Origin: Bacteroidales bacterium
Lineage (GTDB): Bacteria; Bacteroidota; Bacteroidia; Bacteroidales; F082
Length of the DNA stretch: 64,000 bases
Assembly: GCA_024710405.1 (NCBI GenBank)
Contig: JANJUV010000007.1
Coordinates: 1-64,000, forward strand
Reading direction: 5' to 3'
The translations under genes were made by a program, and so were the position numbers. Shown piece after piece: positions 51,811-61,860 of this stretch. Under the pieces are notes generated by a model that was not told the DNA's origin, did no database searches, and was given only the letters and a program-made list of their open reading frames with translations. Each line of letters begins with the position of its first letter. Position 1 is the stretch's first letter.

Positions 51811-54270
51811 ATGAGCGATACTATTTTGCATACACCGTCTTTCCAGTTTTCTGAACTGATAGATGCCGAAACCGAATTTATTCCTTTGCTTTCAGCTGAG
51901 GACGAAGAATTAATGAATGCGGAGCTGCTGCCCGATCAACTTCCCATCCTTCCGCTGCGCAATGCTGTTTTGTTTCCTGGTGTCGTTATTCCCATTACCG
52001 TCGGACGCGATAAATCAATCAGACTGATTCGAGAAGCCTATAAAAAAGACCGGATCATTGGTGTGGTTGCTCAGATTGACCCGGCTATCGAAGATCCTGA
52101 GGAAAAGGATATTCACCGTATCGGTACAGTAGCCCAGATTATTAAAACCCTGCACATGCCCGATGGCAACACCACTGTCATCATTCAAGGAAAGAAAAGA
52201 TTTGAACTTATTGAACTGACACAGGTTGAACCCTATTTCAAAGCAAAGGTAAAGCAATACGAATCGCTGAACAGTCTGCCTGATGATCAATCATTCACCG
52301 CGCTTATTCAATCTATTAAAGATTTATCCATACAGATTATTCACCAATCACCCAATATACCCACTGAAGCCTCATTTGCAATCAAAAACATTGAAAGTCC
52401 GGCTTTTCTCGTGAATTTCGTTTCAGGAAACCTTAACGTTACAGCAGCCGAAAAACAGAAGTTGCTGGAAATGACCGAAACGCGCGACAGGGCTAACAAG
52501 GTGCTTGAACTTCTTACGAAAGAACTTCAGATGCTCAATCTTAAAAATCAGATTCAGAGCAAAGTAAAGATCGATCTTGACAAACAACAACGGGACTATC
52601 TGCTTAATCAGCAGTTGAAAACCATACAGGAAGAATTAGGTGGTTCACCGAACGAACTTGAGATTAAAAGCCTGAAAGAAAAAGCTCAGTTAAAAAAATG
52701 GCCACCTCATGTTGCCGATGTTTTTCAGCGCGAAATGACAAAGTTACAGCGCATGAATCCGTCAGCCGCTGAATATTCGATTCAGCTCAACTATATGGAA
52801 TATCTGACAGAGTTGCCATGGGCAGAATACACCAGCGACAATCTCGATCTGAATAACGCACAGAAAGTACTTGATGCTGACCACTTTGGATTAGAAAAGG
52901 TCAAGGAAAGAATTATTGAGCATTTGGCAGTATTTAAGCTCAAAAAGGATCTGAAGTCACCAATTTTGTGTCTTGTTGGTCCTCCCGGTGTCGGGAAAAC
53001 ATCTCTTGGCAAGTCTGTAGCACGTGCGCTTGGACGTAAATATGTGAGGATTTCATTGGGAGGCATGCGCGATGAAGCCGAGCTCAGGGGACATCGCAAA
53101 ACATATATCGGTGCAATGCCCGGCCGGATTATACAGAGTTTGCGGAAGATCAAGAGTGCAAACCCGGTGTTTGTGTTGGATGAGATTGATAAAGTTACGG
53201 GAAACAATATTCAAGGCGATCCTCAGGCAGCATTGCTCGAAATTCTTGACCCAGAACAAAATAACGCTTTCTACGATAACTTTCTGGAGATTGATTTCGA
53301 TTTGTCCAAAATCATGTTTTTCGCTACAGCAAACTCGCTAAGCACGATACACCCAGCACTCCGTGACCGTATGGAAGTGATTGACCTTTCTGGTTATCTG
53401 GTCGAAGAAAAAGTGGAGATTGCCCGCAAGCATCTGATACCAAAACAATTGTCGGAACATGGTGTGAAATCAGGGCAGATCAGGTTCAGCGCTGCAATTG
53501 TTCAGAAGATTATAGAGAATTATACACGTGAGGCCGGAGTTCGTTCACTTGAGCGACAAATTGCCAAAATTATAAGGAGCAAAGCGAAATTCATTGCTTC
53601 TGAGCAAAACTACGAAATCAAAACAACGGCTGAAGAACTGGAAAAAATTCTGGGGGTGCCTCATTTTCAAAAAGAAAATTCTTTTACTCACGGACTCCCC
53701 GGTATTGCAACAGGATTGGCATGGACCGCTTACGGTGGAGAAATTCTGTATATAGAAGTCAGTTTGAGTTATGGCAAAGGTGAACTTAAACTCACCGGAA
53801 ATCTTGGTGATGTGATGAAAGAGTCTGCAACAATTGCTTTCGAATACCTCAAAGCTCATGCCGGCAATGTTGACCTCGATCCAGAAATATTCGGCAAATG
53901 GAATGTCCATGTGCATGTGCCTGAAGGTGCCACCCCTAAGGATGGACCTTCGGCAGGAATTACAATGCTGGTAGCTCTCGCATCTGCCTTCACCAAACGT
54001 CCCGTAAGAAAAGGATTAGCGATGACCGGCGAGATTACACTCAGAGGCAAAGTCCTTCCTGTTGGTGGAATCAAAGAGAAAATTCTTGCTGCCCGACGGG
54101 CAAAACAAACGGATATTATACTGAGTAAAGAAAACAAGCGGGATTTTACCGAAATCAAAGATGCCTATACCGCCGGTTTGAACCTCCACTTTATTGATAC
54201 AGTTCAGGAGGTGCTTTCACTTGCGCTGGATAAAAATATTGCCCGGGAGCAAAATTCAAAACAAAAATGA
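51811..54270 (+). CDS. lon: ATP-dependent protease La (Lon)
   Basis: An 819-residue LonA-type protease that degrades misfolded and regulatory proteins in the cytoplasm. Domains in order: N-terminal substrate domain (about 40-240), coiled coil (about 240-330), AAA+ module with Walker A GPPGVGKT (390-397) and VFVLDEIDK as Walker B, and the protease domain with dyad S714 (GPSAG) and K755 (GGIKEK). No heat-shock operator such as CIRCE was recognised upstream; TATATTTA at 51770 is a one-mismatch -7 box. It overlaps the following oxidoreductase by 4 bases. Confidence 0.97.
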   Translation: MSDTILHTPSFQFSELIDAETEFIPLLSAEDEELMNAELLPDQLPILPLRNAVLFPGVVIPITVGRDKSIRLIREAYKKDRIIGVVAQIDPAIEDPEEKDIHRIGTVAQIIKTLHMPDGNTTVIIQGKKRFELIELTQVEPYFKAKVKQYESLNSLPDDQSFTALIQSIKDLSIQIIHQSPNIPTEASFAIKNIESPAFLVNFVSGNLNVTAAEKQKLLEMTETRDRANKVLELLTKELQMLNLKNQIQSKVKIDLDKQQRDYLLNQQLKTIQEELGGSPNELEIKSLKEKAQLKKWPPHVADVFQREMTKLQRMNPSAAEYSIQLNYMEYLTELPWAEYTSDNLDLNNAQKVLDADHFGLEKVKERIIEHLAVFKLKKDLKSPILCLVGPPGVGKTSLGKSVARALGRKYVRISLGGMRDEAELRGHRKTYIGAMPGRIIQSLRKIKSANPVFVLDEIDKVTGNNIQGDPQAALLEILDPEQNNAFYDNFLEIDFDLSKIMFFATANSLSTIHPALRDRMEVIDLSGYLVEEKVEIARKHLIPKQLSEHGVKSGQIRFSAAIVQKIIENYTREAGVRSLERQIAKIIRSKAKFIASEQNYEIKTTAEELEKILGVPHFQKENSFTHGLPGIATGLAWTAYGGEILYIEVSLSYGKGELKLTGNLGDVMKESATIAFEYLKAHAGNVDLDPEIFGKWNVHVHVPEGATPKDGPSAGITMLVALASAFTKRPVRKGLAMTGEITLRGKVLPVGGIKEKILAARRAKQTDIILSKENKRDFTEIKDAYTAGLNLHFIDTVQEVLSLALDKNIAREQNSKQK

Positions 54271-54845
54271 AGAAAATCCTTGTGATACAGGGACATCCTG
54301 TGAAGGACACCTTTATCGACTGCCTGAAAGATACTTATATTGCAGCTGCACAGGATGCAGGTGCCGAAGTAAAAGAAATCATGTTGCGTGAATTGCAATT
54401 CGAAATCAATTTTCGTGAAGGTTACAGAGGGAATCAACCCCTTGAAGCGGACCTTCAATCAGCACAAGTGCTGATTTCGTGGGCTGATCACCTTGTCTTT
54501 TTTTATCCCAACTGGTGGGGAACGTATCCTGCCCAACTTAAAGGATTTATTGACAGGACTTTTCTTCCGGGATTCGCATTTAAATACACCGGAAAAGGCA
54601 GAGAACACATCAAATTACTCAACGGAAAAACAGCCCGTATTGTGGTTACGATGGACGATCCAGTATGGTACTACTATTTATTGCTGAGAGCACCCGGACA
54701 TCAGTCCATGCGAAAAGCCATACTTAATTTTTGCGGCATCAAACCAGTTTATGTTAACTCTCTCGGCTCTATGCGAAAATCTTCCGAGAAACAGCGCACA
54801 CGCTGGTTGAACCGCATGAGGAAATATGGCAGAAAAATGATTTAG
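54267..54845 (+). CDS. Flavodoxin-fold NAD(P)H oxidoreductase
   Basis: A 192-residue protein of the MdaB/KefF quinone-reductase type. The N-terminal KILVIQGHPVKDTF is the FMN phosphate loop. HLVFFYPNWWGTYPAQLKGFIDRTFLPGFAFKY is the family's central block. It probably reduces quinones by two electrons or supports a potassium efflux system. Its ATG overlaps the lon stop in an ATGA arrangement, so it is translationally coupled to the protease. Confidence 0.9.
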   Translation: MKKILVIQGHPVKDTFIDCLKDTYIAAAQDAGAEVKEIMLRELQFEINFREGYRGNQPLEADLQSAQVLISWADHLVFFYPNWWGTYPAQLKGFIDRTFLPGFAFKYTGKGREHIKLLNGKTARIVVTMDDPVWYYYLLLRAPGHQSMRKAILNFCGIKPVYVNSLGSMRKSSEKQRTRWLNRMRKYGRKMI

Positions 54846-54847
54846 TT

Positions 54848-56836
54848 TTATCTCGACACAACAATCTTCATGCTGTCTGTTCCTCTTTGTCCTCGGAGCA
54901 ACATAGTGTAAAAACCTGGTGAAAGATGCGATACATCTGCAGTCAGTTTGTTTAAACCCTGAATGCTTGCTTCCGCATAAATTGTTTGAGCCAGTTTTCC
55001 ATCTGCAGAATAAAGCTCAATGGAAATGCTCTGTGGCACCTGAACTACATACTGTACAACAATTTGCCCTGATGCCGGGTTGGGATTAGCCTGCATCAGT
55101 CTCTCGGCAGTCTTGTCCTGTATTCCCACTGTGAGGCTGGCTTGCTTAAGAACTATTTCGTTGGAAACATCGAACCCAAGATATCCGGGTTCTTTGTGAG
55201 AGCCAAAAACAAACTCTTCATTGTTCACCAGATTCCTCACACGGTAAGTTGTGTCGGTCATATCCGTAAACATCACATAAATCTCAAGATCAATCGGAAA
55301 GAAATCGGCATTGGTTTGGACCTGTTTTGCAGTGAAATGAATATTCCAGAATCCATCTGCAACATTGTCAAAGAAATACTCATTAGCATAAATGGGATGA
55401 TTAGGCTGGCTGATCCATGGTGTCAGAAACCAACCTATGTCTTCACCGGCCGAAGCGCTGATGCGGTCAATGAAATCTTCTGTTTTGACAGATTTATACC
55501 TGAAATTGGTATCCAAAGAATATTCATTAATGGCCTTGAAAAATGTTTCGTCTCCAAGCACATAACGCAATTGATGTAAGACACATGCTGATTTGCTGTA
55601 AGTTATTGCTCCGTTGAACAGTATACTGTTTGGTGGCGTGTTAACAGCCCAGGAAGGATTATATACAGGCCATCCGGGATTATTTCCCAAATAATTGCTT
55701 GCCCTGTTTAAAATACTGCTTTTATAAGCAGAGTAGCCACCTTCAGCCTCTTTCCAAAAGGCTTCCGACCAGGTCGCAAAACCTTCGTTAAGCCAGATTT
55801 CGGACCATGTTGCCGGACTGATCATATCGCCAAACCACTGATGCGCGAATTCGTGGGAAACAAGGCCTTCGAACCAGCAATTGGTGCATAAACTGGTCAA
55901 TGTCTGATTCTCCATACCTCCCCATGTGAATTGGTTGTTTAACGTTGCATAACCATCTTTCTCAAAAGGGTATGGCCCGAATGCATTGGTAAAATGTGTC
56001 ACCATCGGCAATATCCTTTGTTTGATCCATGAAGGATTCTCTCCGGGATTGGAGTAAAATCTGATCGGGAGTTTATTTTCAGGGTCAGCAGGATCTTCCC
56101 AGTAAATAACATCAAGCACATAGTCCATTCTGCCTGTAAGAACAGTGATGTAAGTAGCAACCGGATCGCGGGAAATCCAGTTGTATATCAAAGTATCTCC
56201 GACAAACGTAGAATCAGCAAGACGGCCATTGGATCCAAAACGAGCCGTAGCCGGCACCCTTGCTGTTATGTCAACTGTGGCCTTGTCACTCGGTTTATCC
56301 CAGCATGGGAACCATTTACGGGCTCCCTCAGGCTCGCAATCGGTGAAAACATGACCGTTTCCTGCATAAAAAGCACCATCCGCCACATCAAGATGCGAAT
56401 ATTCGATATATACCTCAGCCACTTCACCGGGTTCATAATTCCTGTCAAGGTCAATATAAAGTGTGTCGCTAAGATGCACAAAGCCAACCCCTGCCAGGCC
56501 GACTCCATGAATAACAATGGAGGTTTCTACCGCATTTAGTTTAATTCTGTTGAGGGTAGAATCGACACGAAATCGAACAGTATTACTCGCTTCAAAATCT
56601 TTAGGATATGGTGTTAAAAAATTCTTGTAAAGGTCTAGTTCGAGCGTGTAGTTAAGCACATCGAAACTGTGTTTGGGTGAATTAGGACCTGCAACGGCCG
56701 GCGCACTTAACATCGACTGTTTCCGGTGGGCGCACATGACGGCTCCATCTTCATGTCCGTAGTGATGCTGTGCCAAAACAAGATTTGGCAACAACATTAC
56801 TGCTGCCAAAGTCCAGATTATTAATGAAAATTTCAT
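54848..56836 (-). CDS. M1 family metallopeptidase with type IX sorting domain
   Basis: From the ATG at 56836 it has 662 residues. The signal peptide ends in LVLAQ. An N-terminal beta domain precedes the M1 catalytic domain with GGMEN (306-310), zinc site HEFAHQW (H328, E329, H332) and E351 in LNEGFA. The C-terminal 80 residues from about NPNPASGQIV look like a type IX sorting domain ending in KIVVSR, so the enzyme should be displayed on the cell surface or released. A frame to 56866 adds ten residues before the signal. It is the second M1 peptidase here and differs from the one at 582 by the sorting domain. Confidence 0.92.
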   Translation of the reverse strand: MKFSLIIWTLAAVMLLPNLVLAQHHYGHEDGAVMCAHRKQSMLSAPAVAGPNSPKHSFDVLNYTLELDLYKNFLTPYPKDFEASNTVRFRVDSTLNRIKLNAVETSIVIHGVGLAGVGFVHLSDTLYIDLDRNYEPGEVAEVYIEYSHLDVADGAFYAGNGHVFTDCEPEGARKWFPCWDKPSDKATVDITARVPATARFGSNGRLADSTFVGDTLIYNWISRDPVATYITVLTGRMDYVLDVIYWEDPADPENKLPIRFYSNPGENPSWIKQRILPMVTHFTNAFGPYPFEKDGYATLNNQFTWGGMENQTLTSLCTNCWFEGLVSHEFAHQWFGDMISPATWSEIWLNEGFATWSEAFWKEAEGGYSAYKSSILNRASNYLGNNPGWPVYNPSWAVNTPPNSILFNGAITYSKSACVLHQLRYVLGDETFFKAINEYSLDTNFRYKSVKTEDFIDRISASAGEDIGWFLTPWISQPNHPIYANEYFFDNVADGFWNIHFTAKQVQTNADFFPIDLEIYVMFTDMTDTTYRVRNLVNNEEFVFGSHKEPGYLGFDVSNEIVLKQASLTVGIQDKTAERLMQANPNPASGQIVVQYVVQVPQSISIELYSADGKLAQTIYAEASIQGLNKLTADVSHLSPGFYTMLLRGQRGTDSMKIVVSR

Positions 56837-56863
56837 GATAGCAGAATTTAAGAAGTAATTGTA

Positions 56864-56871
56864 CAAAATTA
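56864..56871 (-). promoter_or_regulatory. -7 element for the second M1 peptidase gene
   Basis: On the minus strand this is TAATTTTG, matching TAnnTTTG, 27 bases before the ATG at 56836. Confidence 0.55.
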
Positions 56872-56914
56872 GACAATTTAAAAGTCAGGATTTCTGCAGC
56901 ATCACAACAATGTT

Positions 56915-56922
56915 TAATTTTG
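56915..56922 (+). promoter_or_regulatory. -7 element for the oligopeptide-binding lipoprotein
   Basis: TAATTTTG matches TAnnTTTG. A transcript starting near 56927 excludes the in-frame ATG at 56910 and supports the start at 56940. Confidence 0.55.
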
Positions 56923-56939
56923 AGCCAAACAGTTTCCGT

Positions 56940-58604
56940 ATGCATTGCTGCGCCAAAAGCCTTATAGGTTTTCTTCTCTTATTTATCCTCGCAGAGATGT
57001 TCGTTGCCTGCAGATCTGTTGATAATTACGACAGTGATGGCCTCAAAATATTCAGGTATAATGAACCTTCCGGAATTGTAAGTCTTGACCCGGCATACGC
57101 AAAAGATTTACCACACATCTGGGCATGCAACCAATTATATAATGGTTTGGTCGCACTTAGTCCTGATCTTGATATTGTGCCATCAGTCGCGAAAGAATGG
57201 GAAGTATCTGAAGATGGACTGGAATACACATTTTATTTGCGAAATGATGTTTACTTTCATGATGATCAAATATTTAATGGCTCCAGGAGAAAAGTTACTG
57301 CTCATGATTTTGTCTTCAGCTTCAACCGCCTGATGAGTCCTGAGCTTTCATCGCCAGGCATATGGATTTTTAATCAGGTCGAGAAGTCAGATGGTCAGTT
57401 TGGTTTTGAAGCACTATCCGACACTGTTTTGGTAATCAGACTGAAAACCAGATTTCCTCCCTTTCTTGGCATGCTGACCATGCCATATGCCTCAGTGTTA
57501 AGTCAGGAAGCTTTAGATTTTTATGGAGGTGATTACAGAAGAAACCCTGTTGGCACTGGTCCTTTCAGATTCAGATACTGGAAAGAAGGGGTGAAGCTTG
57601 TTCTGGTGAAAAATGAGCACTTTTTTGAGTTTTCAAATGGTGTACGGCTACCATTACTGGATGGTGTTTCAATAAGTTTTCTCACCGACAAACAGATTGC
57701 TTTTATGGAGTTTGCCAAAGGTGAGCTTGACTTTATGTCAGGCATTGATGCACGATACAAGGATGAACTACTCACCCGGACCGGCAAACTCAGGCCAAAA
57801 TATGAAGGCAGAATCAAGCTATACCGGCAGCCCTATCTGAACACAGAGTATCTGGGTATTTTGCTTGGCGATGAAAACGAATCTCCTATGCATTCGCTGA
57901 AATTCAGGCAAGCCATTAATTATGCTATTGATAAGGAGAAGCTCATTCGTTTTTTAAGAAATGGCATTGGGAGACCTGGACACTATGGGATGATTCCACC
58001 GGGTCTGCCTGGATTCAATGAACTTGCCGGCTATGGTTATTCATATAATCCTGATCTTGCACGCAAACTTCTGCTTGATTCGGGATACAAAAACCATACG
58101 ATAACGCTTACAACTACAGCCGATTATGCTGATATTGCAAAATACGTCCAGGCACAGCTTGAAGTTCTGGGAATAAATTGTCATATCGAAATCAGTCCAG
58201 CTGCAATGATGCGCGAACTCAGAGCAAAGTCGAAACTGGAATTTTTCAGGTCATCATGGGTGGCCGATTATCCTGATGCAGAGAATTATATGTCGTTATT
58301 CTACAGCATGAACAAAGCTCCGGATGGTCCTAATTATACTCATTTTTCCAATAAATCATTTGATTCACTATACGAAGCATCCATGCGTGAACTCAATCCT
58401 GCTGCCAGAGAACTAATTTATGCTCAGATGGATAGCATCGCGATGGCTGATGCTCCGGTTGTTATTTTGTTCTACGATGAAGTACTTAGATTTGTTCATC
58501 CCCGGATTGTTAATTTGGGAAGTAACCCCATAAACTTGCTGGATCTGAAGTTTACCGATATTGATTCTGATCAGGTAAATCTTTCCTTAAATGCGGAAGA
58601 ATAA
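56940..58604 (+). CDS. ABC transporter substrate-binding lipoprotein, oligopeptide/nickel family 5
   Basis: From the ATG at 56940 it has 554 residues with a lipoprotein signal peptide ending in FVAC. The SBP family 5 signature is spread over EPSGIVSLDPAYAKDLPHIWAC, GLEYTFYLRNDVYFHD and VTAHDFVFSFNRL. Later blocks such as YRRNPVGTGPFRFRYWKEG are typical of OppA/DppA. It would bind peptides at the inner or outer membrane. No permease or ATPase genes adjoin it. In-frame ATGs at 56859 and 56910 lie upstream of the predicted transcript start. Confidence 0.9.
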   Translation: MHCCAKSLIGFLLLFILAEMFVACRSVDNYDSDGLKIFRYNEPSGIVSLDPAYAKDLPHIWACNQLYNGLVALSPDLDIVPSVAKEWEVSEDGLEYTFYLRNDVYFHDDQIFNGSRRKVTAHDFVFSFNRLMSPELSSPGIWIFNQVEKSDGQFGFEALSDTVLVIRLKTRFPPFLGMLTMPYASVLSQEALDFYGGDYRRNPVGTGPFRFRYWKEGVKLVLVKNEHFFEFSNGVRLPLLDGVSISFLTDKQIAFMEFAKGELDFMSGIDARYKDELLTRTGKLRPKYEGRIKLYRQPYLNTEYLGILLGDENESPMHSLKFRQAINYAIDKEKLIRFLRNGIGRPGHYGMIPPGLPGFNELAGYGYSYNPDLARKLLLDSGYKNHTITLTTTADYADIAKYVQAQLEVLGINCHIEISPAAMMRELRAKSKLEFFRSSWVADYPDAENYMSLFYSMNKAPDGPNYTHFSNKSFDSLYEASMRELNPAARELIYAQMDSIAMADAPVVILFYDEVLRFVHPRIVNLGSNPINLLDLKFTDIDSDQVNLSLNAEE

Positions 58605-58615
58605 GGAATTTATTG

Positions 58616-58623
58616 TAATTTTG
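58616..58623 (+). promoter_or_regulatory. -7 element of the thrS-infC-rpmI-rplT operon
   Basis: TAATTTTG matches TAnnTTTG and ends 31 bases before the thrS ATG. No -33 box is evident 19 bases upstream. Confidence 0.55.
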
Positions 58624-58654
58624 CACCCAATTTTTTATTTAGGAGTATCTATTC

Positions 58655-60586
58655 ATGATCAATATAACTTTTCCGGATGGCACTGTTCGTCAGTATGAAG
58701 CAGGAGTAAACGCACTCGATATTGCCAAAGGCATCAGCGAAGGTCTGGCACGAAATGTTTTATCTGCTTCGGTGAATGGTCAGATATGGGATGCAACACG
58801 CCCGCTGCACCATGATGCCTCAATCCGTCTGTTCACCTGGAATGATAGTGAAGGAAAAGCTACCATGTGGCATTCATCAGCTCACCTGATGGCCGAAGCC
58901 ATTGAACAGTTGTATCCCGGAGTCAAATTTGGAATCGGCCCTGACATAGAGAACGGGTTTTATTACGACATCGACACAGGCGAGAAGGTGCTCACCGAAG
59001 CCGACCTCGAGCAGATTGAAAAAAGAATGCTTGAACTTGCCCGTGAAAAGCAGACCTTTAAAAGGGTTGAAGTTGCAAAAGCAGATGCAATCAGTTTTTT
59101 CAGAGAAAAGGGTGATGAATACAAGCTTGAACTGATTGACGAATTAAATGATGGCGAAATAACCTTTTATACATCGGGCACCTTCACTGACCTGTGCAGG
59201 GGGCCTCATTTGCCTGACACAAGTTTTATTAAAGCTGTTAAACTAACCAGCCTGGCAGGTGCTTACTGGCGTGGCGATGAGAAGAGGAAACAACTCACAA
59301 GAGTTTATGGCATAACCTTTACCAAATCCAAGGACCTTGAGGAATATCTTATCCTGCTTGAGGAGGCTAAAAAACGTGATCACCGGAAATTAGGAAGGGA
59401 ATTGGAGCTGTTTACATTTTCCCAACGTGTTGGCTCAGGTCTGCCACTCTGGCTGCCTAAAGGAGCGCAACTGCGTGAACGCCTCGAACAGTTCCTGAAG
59501 AAAGTGCAAAAAGAAGCAGGATATCTGCCTGTGATCACGCCTCATATTGGCAATGTTAATCTTTATAAGACTTCAGGACACTATGACAAATACGGAAAGG
59601 ACTCTTTCAGACCAATTACCACTCCAATACCAGGTGAAGAGTTTTTTCTGAAACCGATGAATTGTCCGCACCATTGTGAGATATTCAGTGCTAAGCCGCA
59701 TTCATACAAAGATCTTCCGATCAGATATGCTGAATTCGGAACCGTTTACAGGTACGAACAAAGCGGCGAGTTGCACGGACTGACGCGTGTAAGAGGTTTC
59801 ACACAAGACGATGCCCATATTTTCTGCACCCCTGATCAGATCAAGACAGAGTTCAAAGGGGTAATAAAAATCATCATGAAGATTTTTAAAGCCTTGGATT
59901 TTAATGAGTTTATCACTCAGATTTCACTTAGAGATCCAAATAATAAGGAAAAGTATATCGGATCAGACGAGAATTGGGAAAAAGCAGAAAGGGCGATCAG
60001 GGAAGTTGCTGAGGAAGAGGGACTGAATGCCATTCTTGTAGAAGGTGAAGCTGCATTTTACGGCCCAAAAATGGATTTTATGGTCAAAGATGCTCTGGGC
60101 AGGAAATGGCAACTGGGAACCATTCAGGTTGATTATAACTTACCTGAGCGATTCGACCTGAATTACATAGGGGCTGATAATGAGAAACATCGTCCGGTAA
60201 TGATTCACAGGGCCCCGTTTGGCTCCATGGAACGTTTTGTAGCTGTGCTTGTGGAGCACTGTGCCGGTAAATTTCCGCTCTGGCTTAGTCCAGAACAGGC
60301 TATCATATTGCCAATCAGCGAAAAATACCACAATTATGCACAAAATGTTTTACAATATTTAAATAATTCCGATATTCGCGCCCTTATTGACGACAGGAGC
60401 GAAAAGGCCGGAAGAAAGATCCGCGACGCCGAACTCAAAAAGATACCATTTATGCTGGTTGTGGGTGAACGGGAAGAAGCCGAAGGAAGTGTATCGGTAA
60501 GAAAACATGGGCAAGGCGACCTGGGTACTTTCAGTCTGGAACAGTTTGCTGAACTTATTCGTGCTGAAGTTGAAAAATTAATGTAG
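58655..60586 (+). CDS. thrS: Threonyl-tRNA synthetase
   Basis: A 643-residue class II synthetase with all usual domains: TGS (1-62), editing/SAD domain with [10 protein letters not shown] and the Cys of DLCRGPHLP, catalytic core and C-terminal anticodon-binding domain. The zinc ligand C337 lies in [10 protein letters not shown], motif 2 is [21 protein letters not shown], and motif 3 ends in GSMERF. It heads the operon thrS-infC-rpmI-rplT. Leader AGGAGT at 58641 is a Shine-Dalgarno-like sequence, unusual for this phylum. Confidence 0.98.
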   Translation: MINITFPDGTVRQYEAGVNALDIAKGISEGLARNVLSASVNGQIWDATRPLHHDASIRLFTWNDSEGKATMWHSSAHLMAEAIEQLYPGVKFGIGPDIENGFYYDIDTGEKVLTEADLEQIEKRMLELAREKQTFKRVEVAKADAISFFREKGDEYKLELIDELNDGEITFYTSGTFTDLCRGPHLPDTSFIKAVKLTSLAGAYWRGDEKRKQLTRVYGITFTKSKDLEEYLILLEEAKKRDHRKLGRELELFTFSQRVGSGLPLWLPKGAQLRERLEQFLKKVQKEAGYLPVITPHIGNVNLYKTSGHYDKYGKDSFRPITTPIPGEEFFLKPMNCPHHCEIFSAKPHSYKDLPIRYAEFGTVYRYEQSGELHGLTRVRGFTQDDAHIFCTPDQIKTEFKGVIKIIMKIFKALDFNEFITQISLRDPNNKEKYIGSDENWEKAERAIREVAEEEGLNAILVEGEAAFYGPKMDFMVKDALGRKWQLGTIQVDYNLPERFDLNYIGADNEKHRPVMIHRAPFGSMERFVAVLVEHCAGKFPLWLSPEQAIILPISEKYHNYAQNVLQYLNNSDIRALIDDRSEKAGRKIRDAELKKIPFMLVVGEREEAEGSVSVRKHGQGDLGTFSLEQFAELIRAEVEKLM

Positions 60587-60624
60587 TCCCTGAAACGGAT
60601 GTTTTTTTAATGTTAAACCAATAT

Positions 60625-60638
60625 AGGAGACCCAAATT
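60625..60638 (+). promoter_or_regulatory. Shine-Dalgarno sequence and ATT/ATA start of infC
   Basis: AGGAGA at 60625-60630 is followed by ATT at 60636 and ATA at 60639 in the infC frame. The first ATG in that frame is at 60672, 42 bases past this Shine-Dalgarno. A start at ATT or ATA fits the spacing better and matches the AUU start known for E. coli infC. Confidence 0.6.
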
Positions 60639-61187
60639 ATAGCACAGCTTAGAGGTAGAAGTCCGCGCGTAATGCCTAAAAAAGAGGAACTTCACAGAAT
60701 TAACCAACGGATAACATCTCCCATGATCAGGGTAGTTGGTGAAAATGTTGAGAACGGGATTTTTCCGCTTCGGGAAGCATTGGCCATGGCCGAGAACATC
60801 GGCCTTGATCTGGTTGAAATTTCACCTACAGCCAATCCACCTGTTTGTAAAATACTGGATTATAAAAAGTTCCTTTTTGAATTGAAAAAGAAACAAAAGG
60901 AAATTAAGGCAAAGTCAACCAAGATTATCGTAAAGGAAATCAGGCTTGGACCCAATACAGATGATCATGATTTTGATTTCAAGCTCAAACATGCCATCAA
61001 ATTTCTGGAAGAAGGAGCAAAAGTTAAGGTTGACTTGTTATTTAAAGGTCGATCAATAGTTTATAAGGATCAGGGTGAGTTGATTATGCTTAAGTTTGCT
61101 CAGGAATTGGAAGAATATGGTAAGGTTGAACAGCTTCCCAAACTTGAAGGAAAGAAAATGATGATGATGATTGCCCCAAAAAAATAA
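60636..61187 (+). CDS. infC: Translation initiation factor IF-3, apparent ATT/ATA start
   Basis: IF-3 binds the 30S subunit and checks start-codon and initiator-tRNA pairing. Starting at ATT 60636 gives 183 residues. The segment before the first ATG (60672) reads IAQLRGRSPRV, which resembles the basic N-terminus of other Bacteroidota IF-3 proteins. The N-domain holds VGENVENGIFPLREALAMAE and LVEISPTANPPVCKILDYKKF; the C-domain holds KEIRLGPNTDDHDFDFKLKHA and ends in MMIAPKK. A rare start codon would let IF-3 repress its own translation, as in E. coli. Confidence 0.9.
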   Translation: MIAQLRGRSPRVMPKKEELHRINQRITSPMIRVVGENVENGIFPLREALAMAENIGLDLVEISPTANPPVCKILDYKKFLFELKKKQKEIKAKSTKIIVKEIRLGPNTDDHDFDFKLKHAIKFLEEGAKVKVDLLFKGRSIVYKDQGELIMLKFAQELEEYGKVEQLPKLEGKKMMMMIAPKK

Positions 61188-61217
61188 TTGTTTATTAACC
61201 CAATAAATTGTTTAGTA

Positions 61218-61412
61218 ATGCCGAAAATGAAAACTAAGTCCGGAGCAAAAAAGCGTTTTGAGCTTACTGGTTCCGGAAAAATCAAAAGGAAGCATGCTTA
61301 CAAAAGTCATATTCTGACAAAGAAGTCGACCAAACGTAAGCGCAACCTGACCTATTCTTCAGTGGTGGATAAAGCCGATGAAAAGAATATCAGGGAAATG
61401 CTCCAATCTTAA
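61218..61412 (+). CDS. rpmI: 50S ribosomal protein L35
   Basis: A 64-residue basic protein starting [18 protein letters not shown] from the ATG at 61218. An in-frame TTG at 61188 directly abuts the infC stop and would add ten residues of non-L35 sequence. The body [22 protein letters not shown] is typical. It lies between infC and rplT, the common order in bacteria. Confidence 0.95.
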   Translation: MPKMKTKSGAKKRFELTGSGKIKRKHAYKSHILTKKSTKRKRNLTYSSVVDKADEKNIREMLQS

Positions 61413-61433
61413 TTAATATCATGTTGAACTTTG

Positions 61434-61470
61434 CCATAGCTTCAAAGTTTCCTGATGAGGAGCGCTATGG
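61434..61470 (+). promoter_or_regulatory. Hairpin between rpmI and rplT
   Basis: CCATAGC (61434-61440) pairs perfectly with GCTATGG (61464-61470) around a 23-base loop that contains CCT/AGG. No T-run follows. L20 represses its own operon through mRNA structures in other bacteria; this stem, 18 bases before rplT, is a candidate site by position only. Confidence 0.4.
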
Positions 61471-61488
61471 TGATAAATCATTAAAAAA

Positions 61489-61833
61489 ATGCCAAGATCA
61501 GTAAATTCAGTTGCTTCAAGAGCAAGGCGTAAAAAGGTAATGAAACTGACCAGAGGTCAGTTTGGACGCCGCAAAAATGTCTGGACGGTGGCTAAAAACG
61601 CATTCGAAAAAGGCCAACAGTATGCGTACCGCGACAGACGAACAAAGAAACGCTATTTCCGTTCTCTATGGATTCAGCGTATCAACGCTGCCGTCAGGGA
61701 ACACGATATGTCGTACAGCGTTTTTATCGGTAAATTACATGAGAAAAACATCGAACTGAGCCGCAAGGTTCTGGCCGATCTTGCCCTCAATAACCCTCAG
61801 GCTTTCAAAGCTATTGTAGATGCCGTAAGGTAA
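61489..61833 (+). CDS. rplT: 50S ribosomal protein L20
   Basis: A 114-residue basic protein, [19 protein letters not shown] at the N-terminus, with [21 protein letters not shown] in the middle as in all L20. It is needed early in 50S assembly and represses the operon in other bacteria. It is the last gene of the thrS operon, followed by a strong terminator. Confidence 0.97.
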   Translation: MPRSVNSVASRARRKKVMKLTRGQFGRRKNVWTVAKNAFEKGQQYAYRDRRTKKRYFRSLWIQRINAAVREHDMSYSVFIGKLHEKNIELSRKVLADLALNNPQAFKAIVDAVR

Positions 61834-61860
61834 CGCAACAACAACCTGTCTCAAATAAAT

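Noticed and set aside
56859-56939. Upstream in-frame starts of the oligopeptide-binding protein (56859 and 56910)
   Set aside because: Both lie before the predicted transcript start set by the TAATTTTG box at 56915-56922, and they precede the lipoprotein signal.
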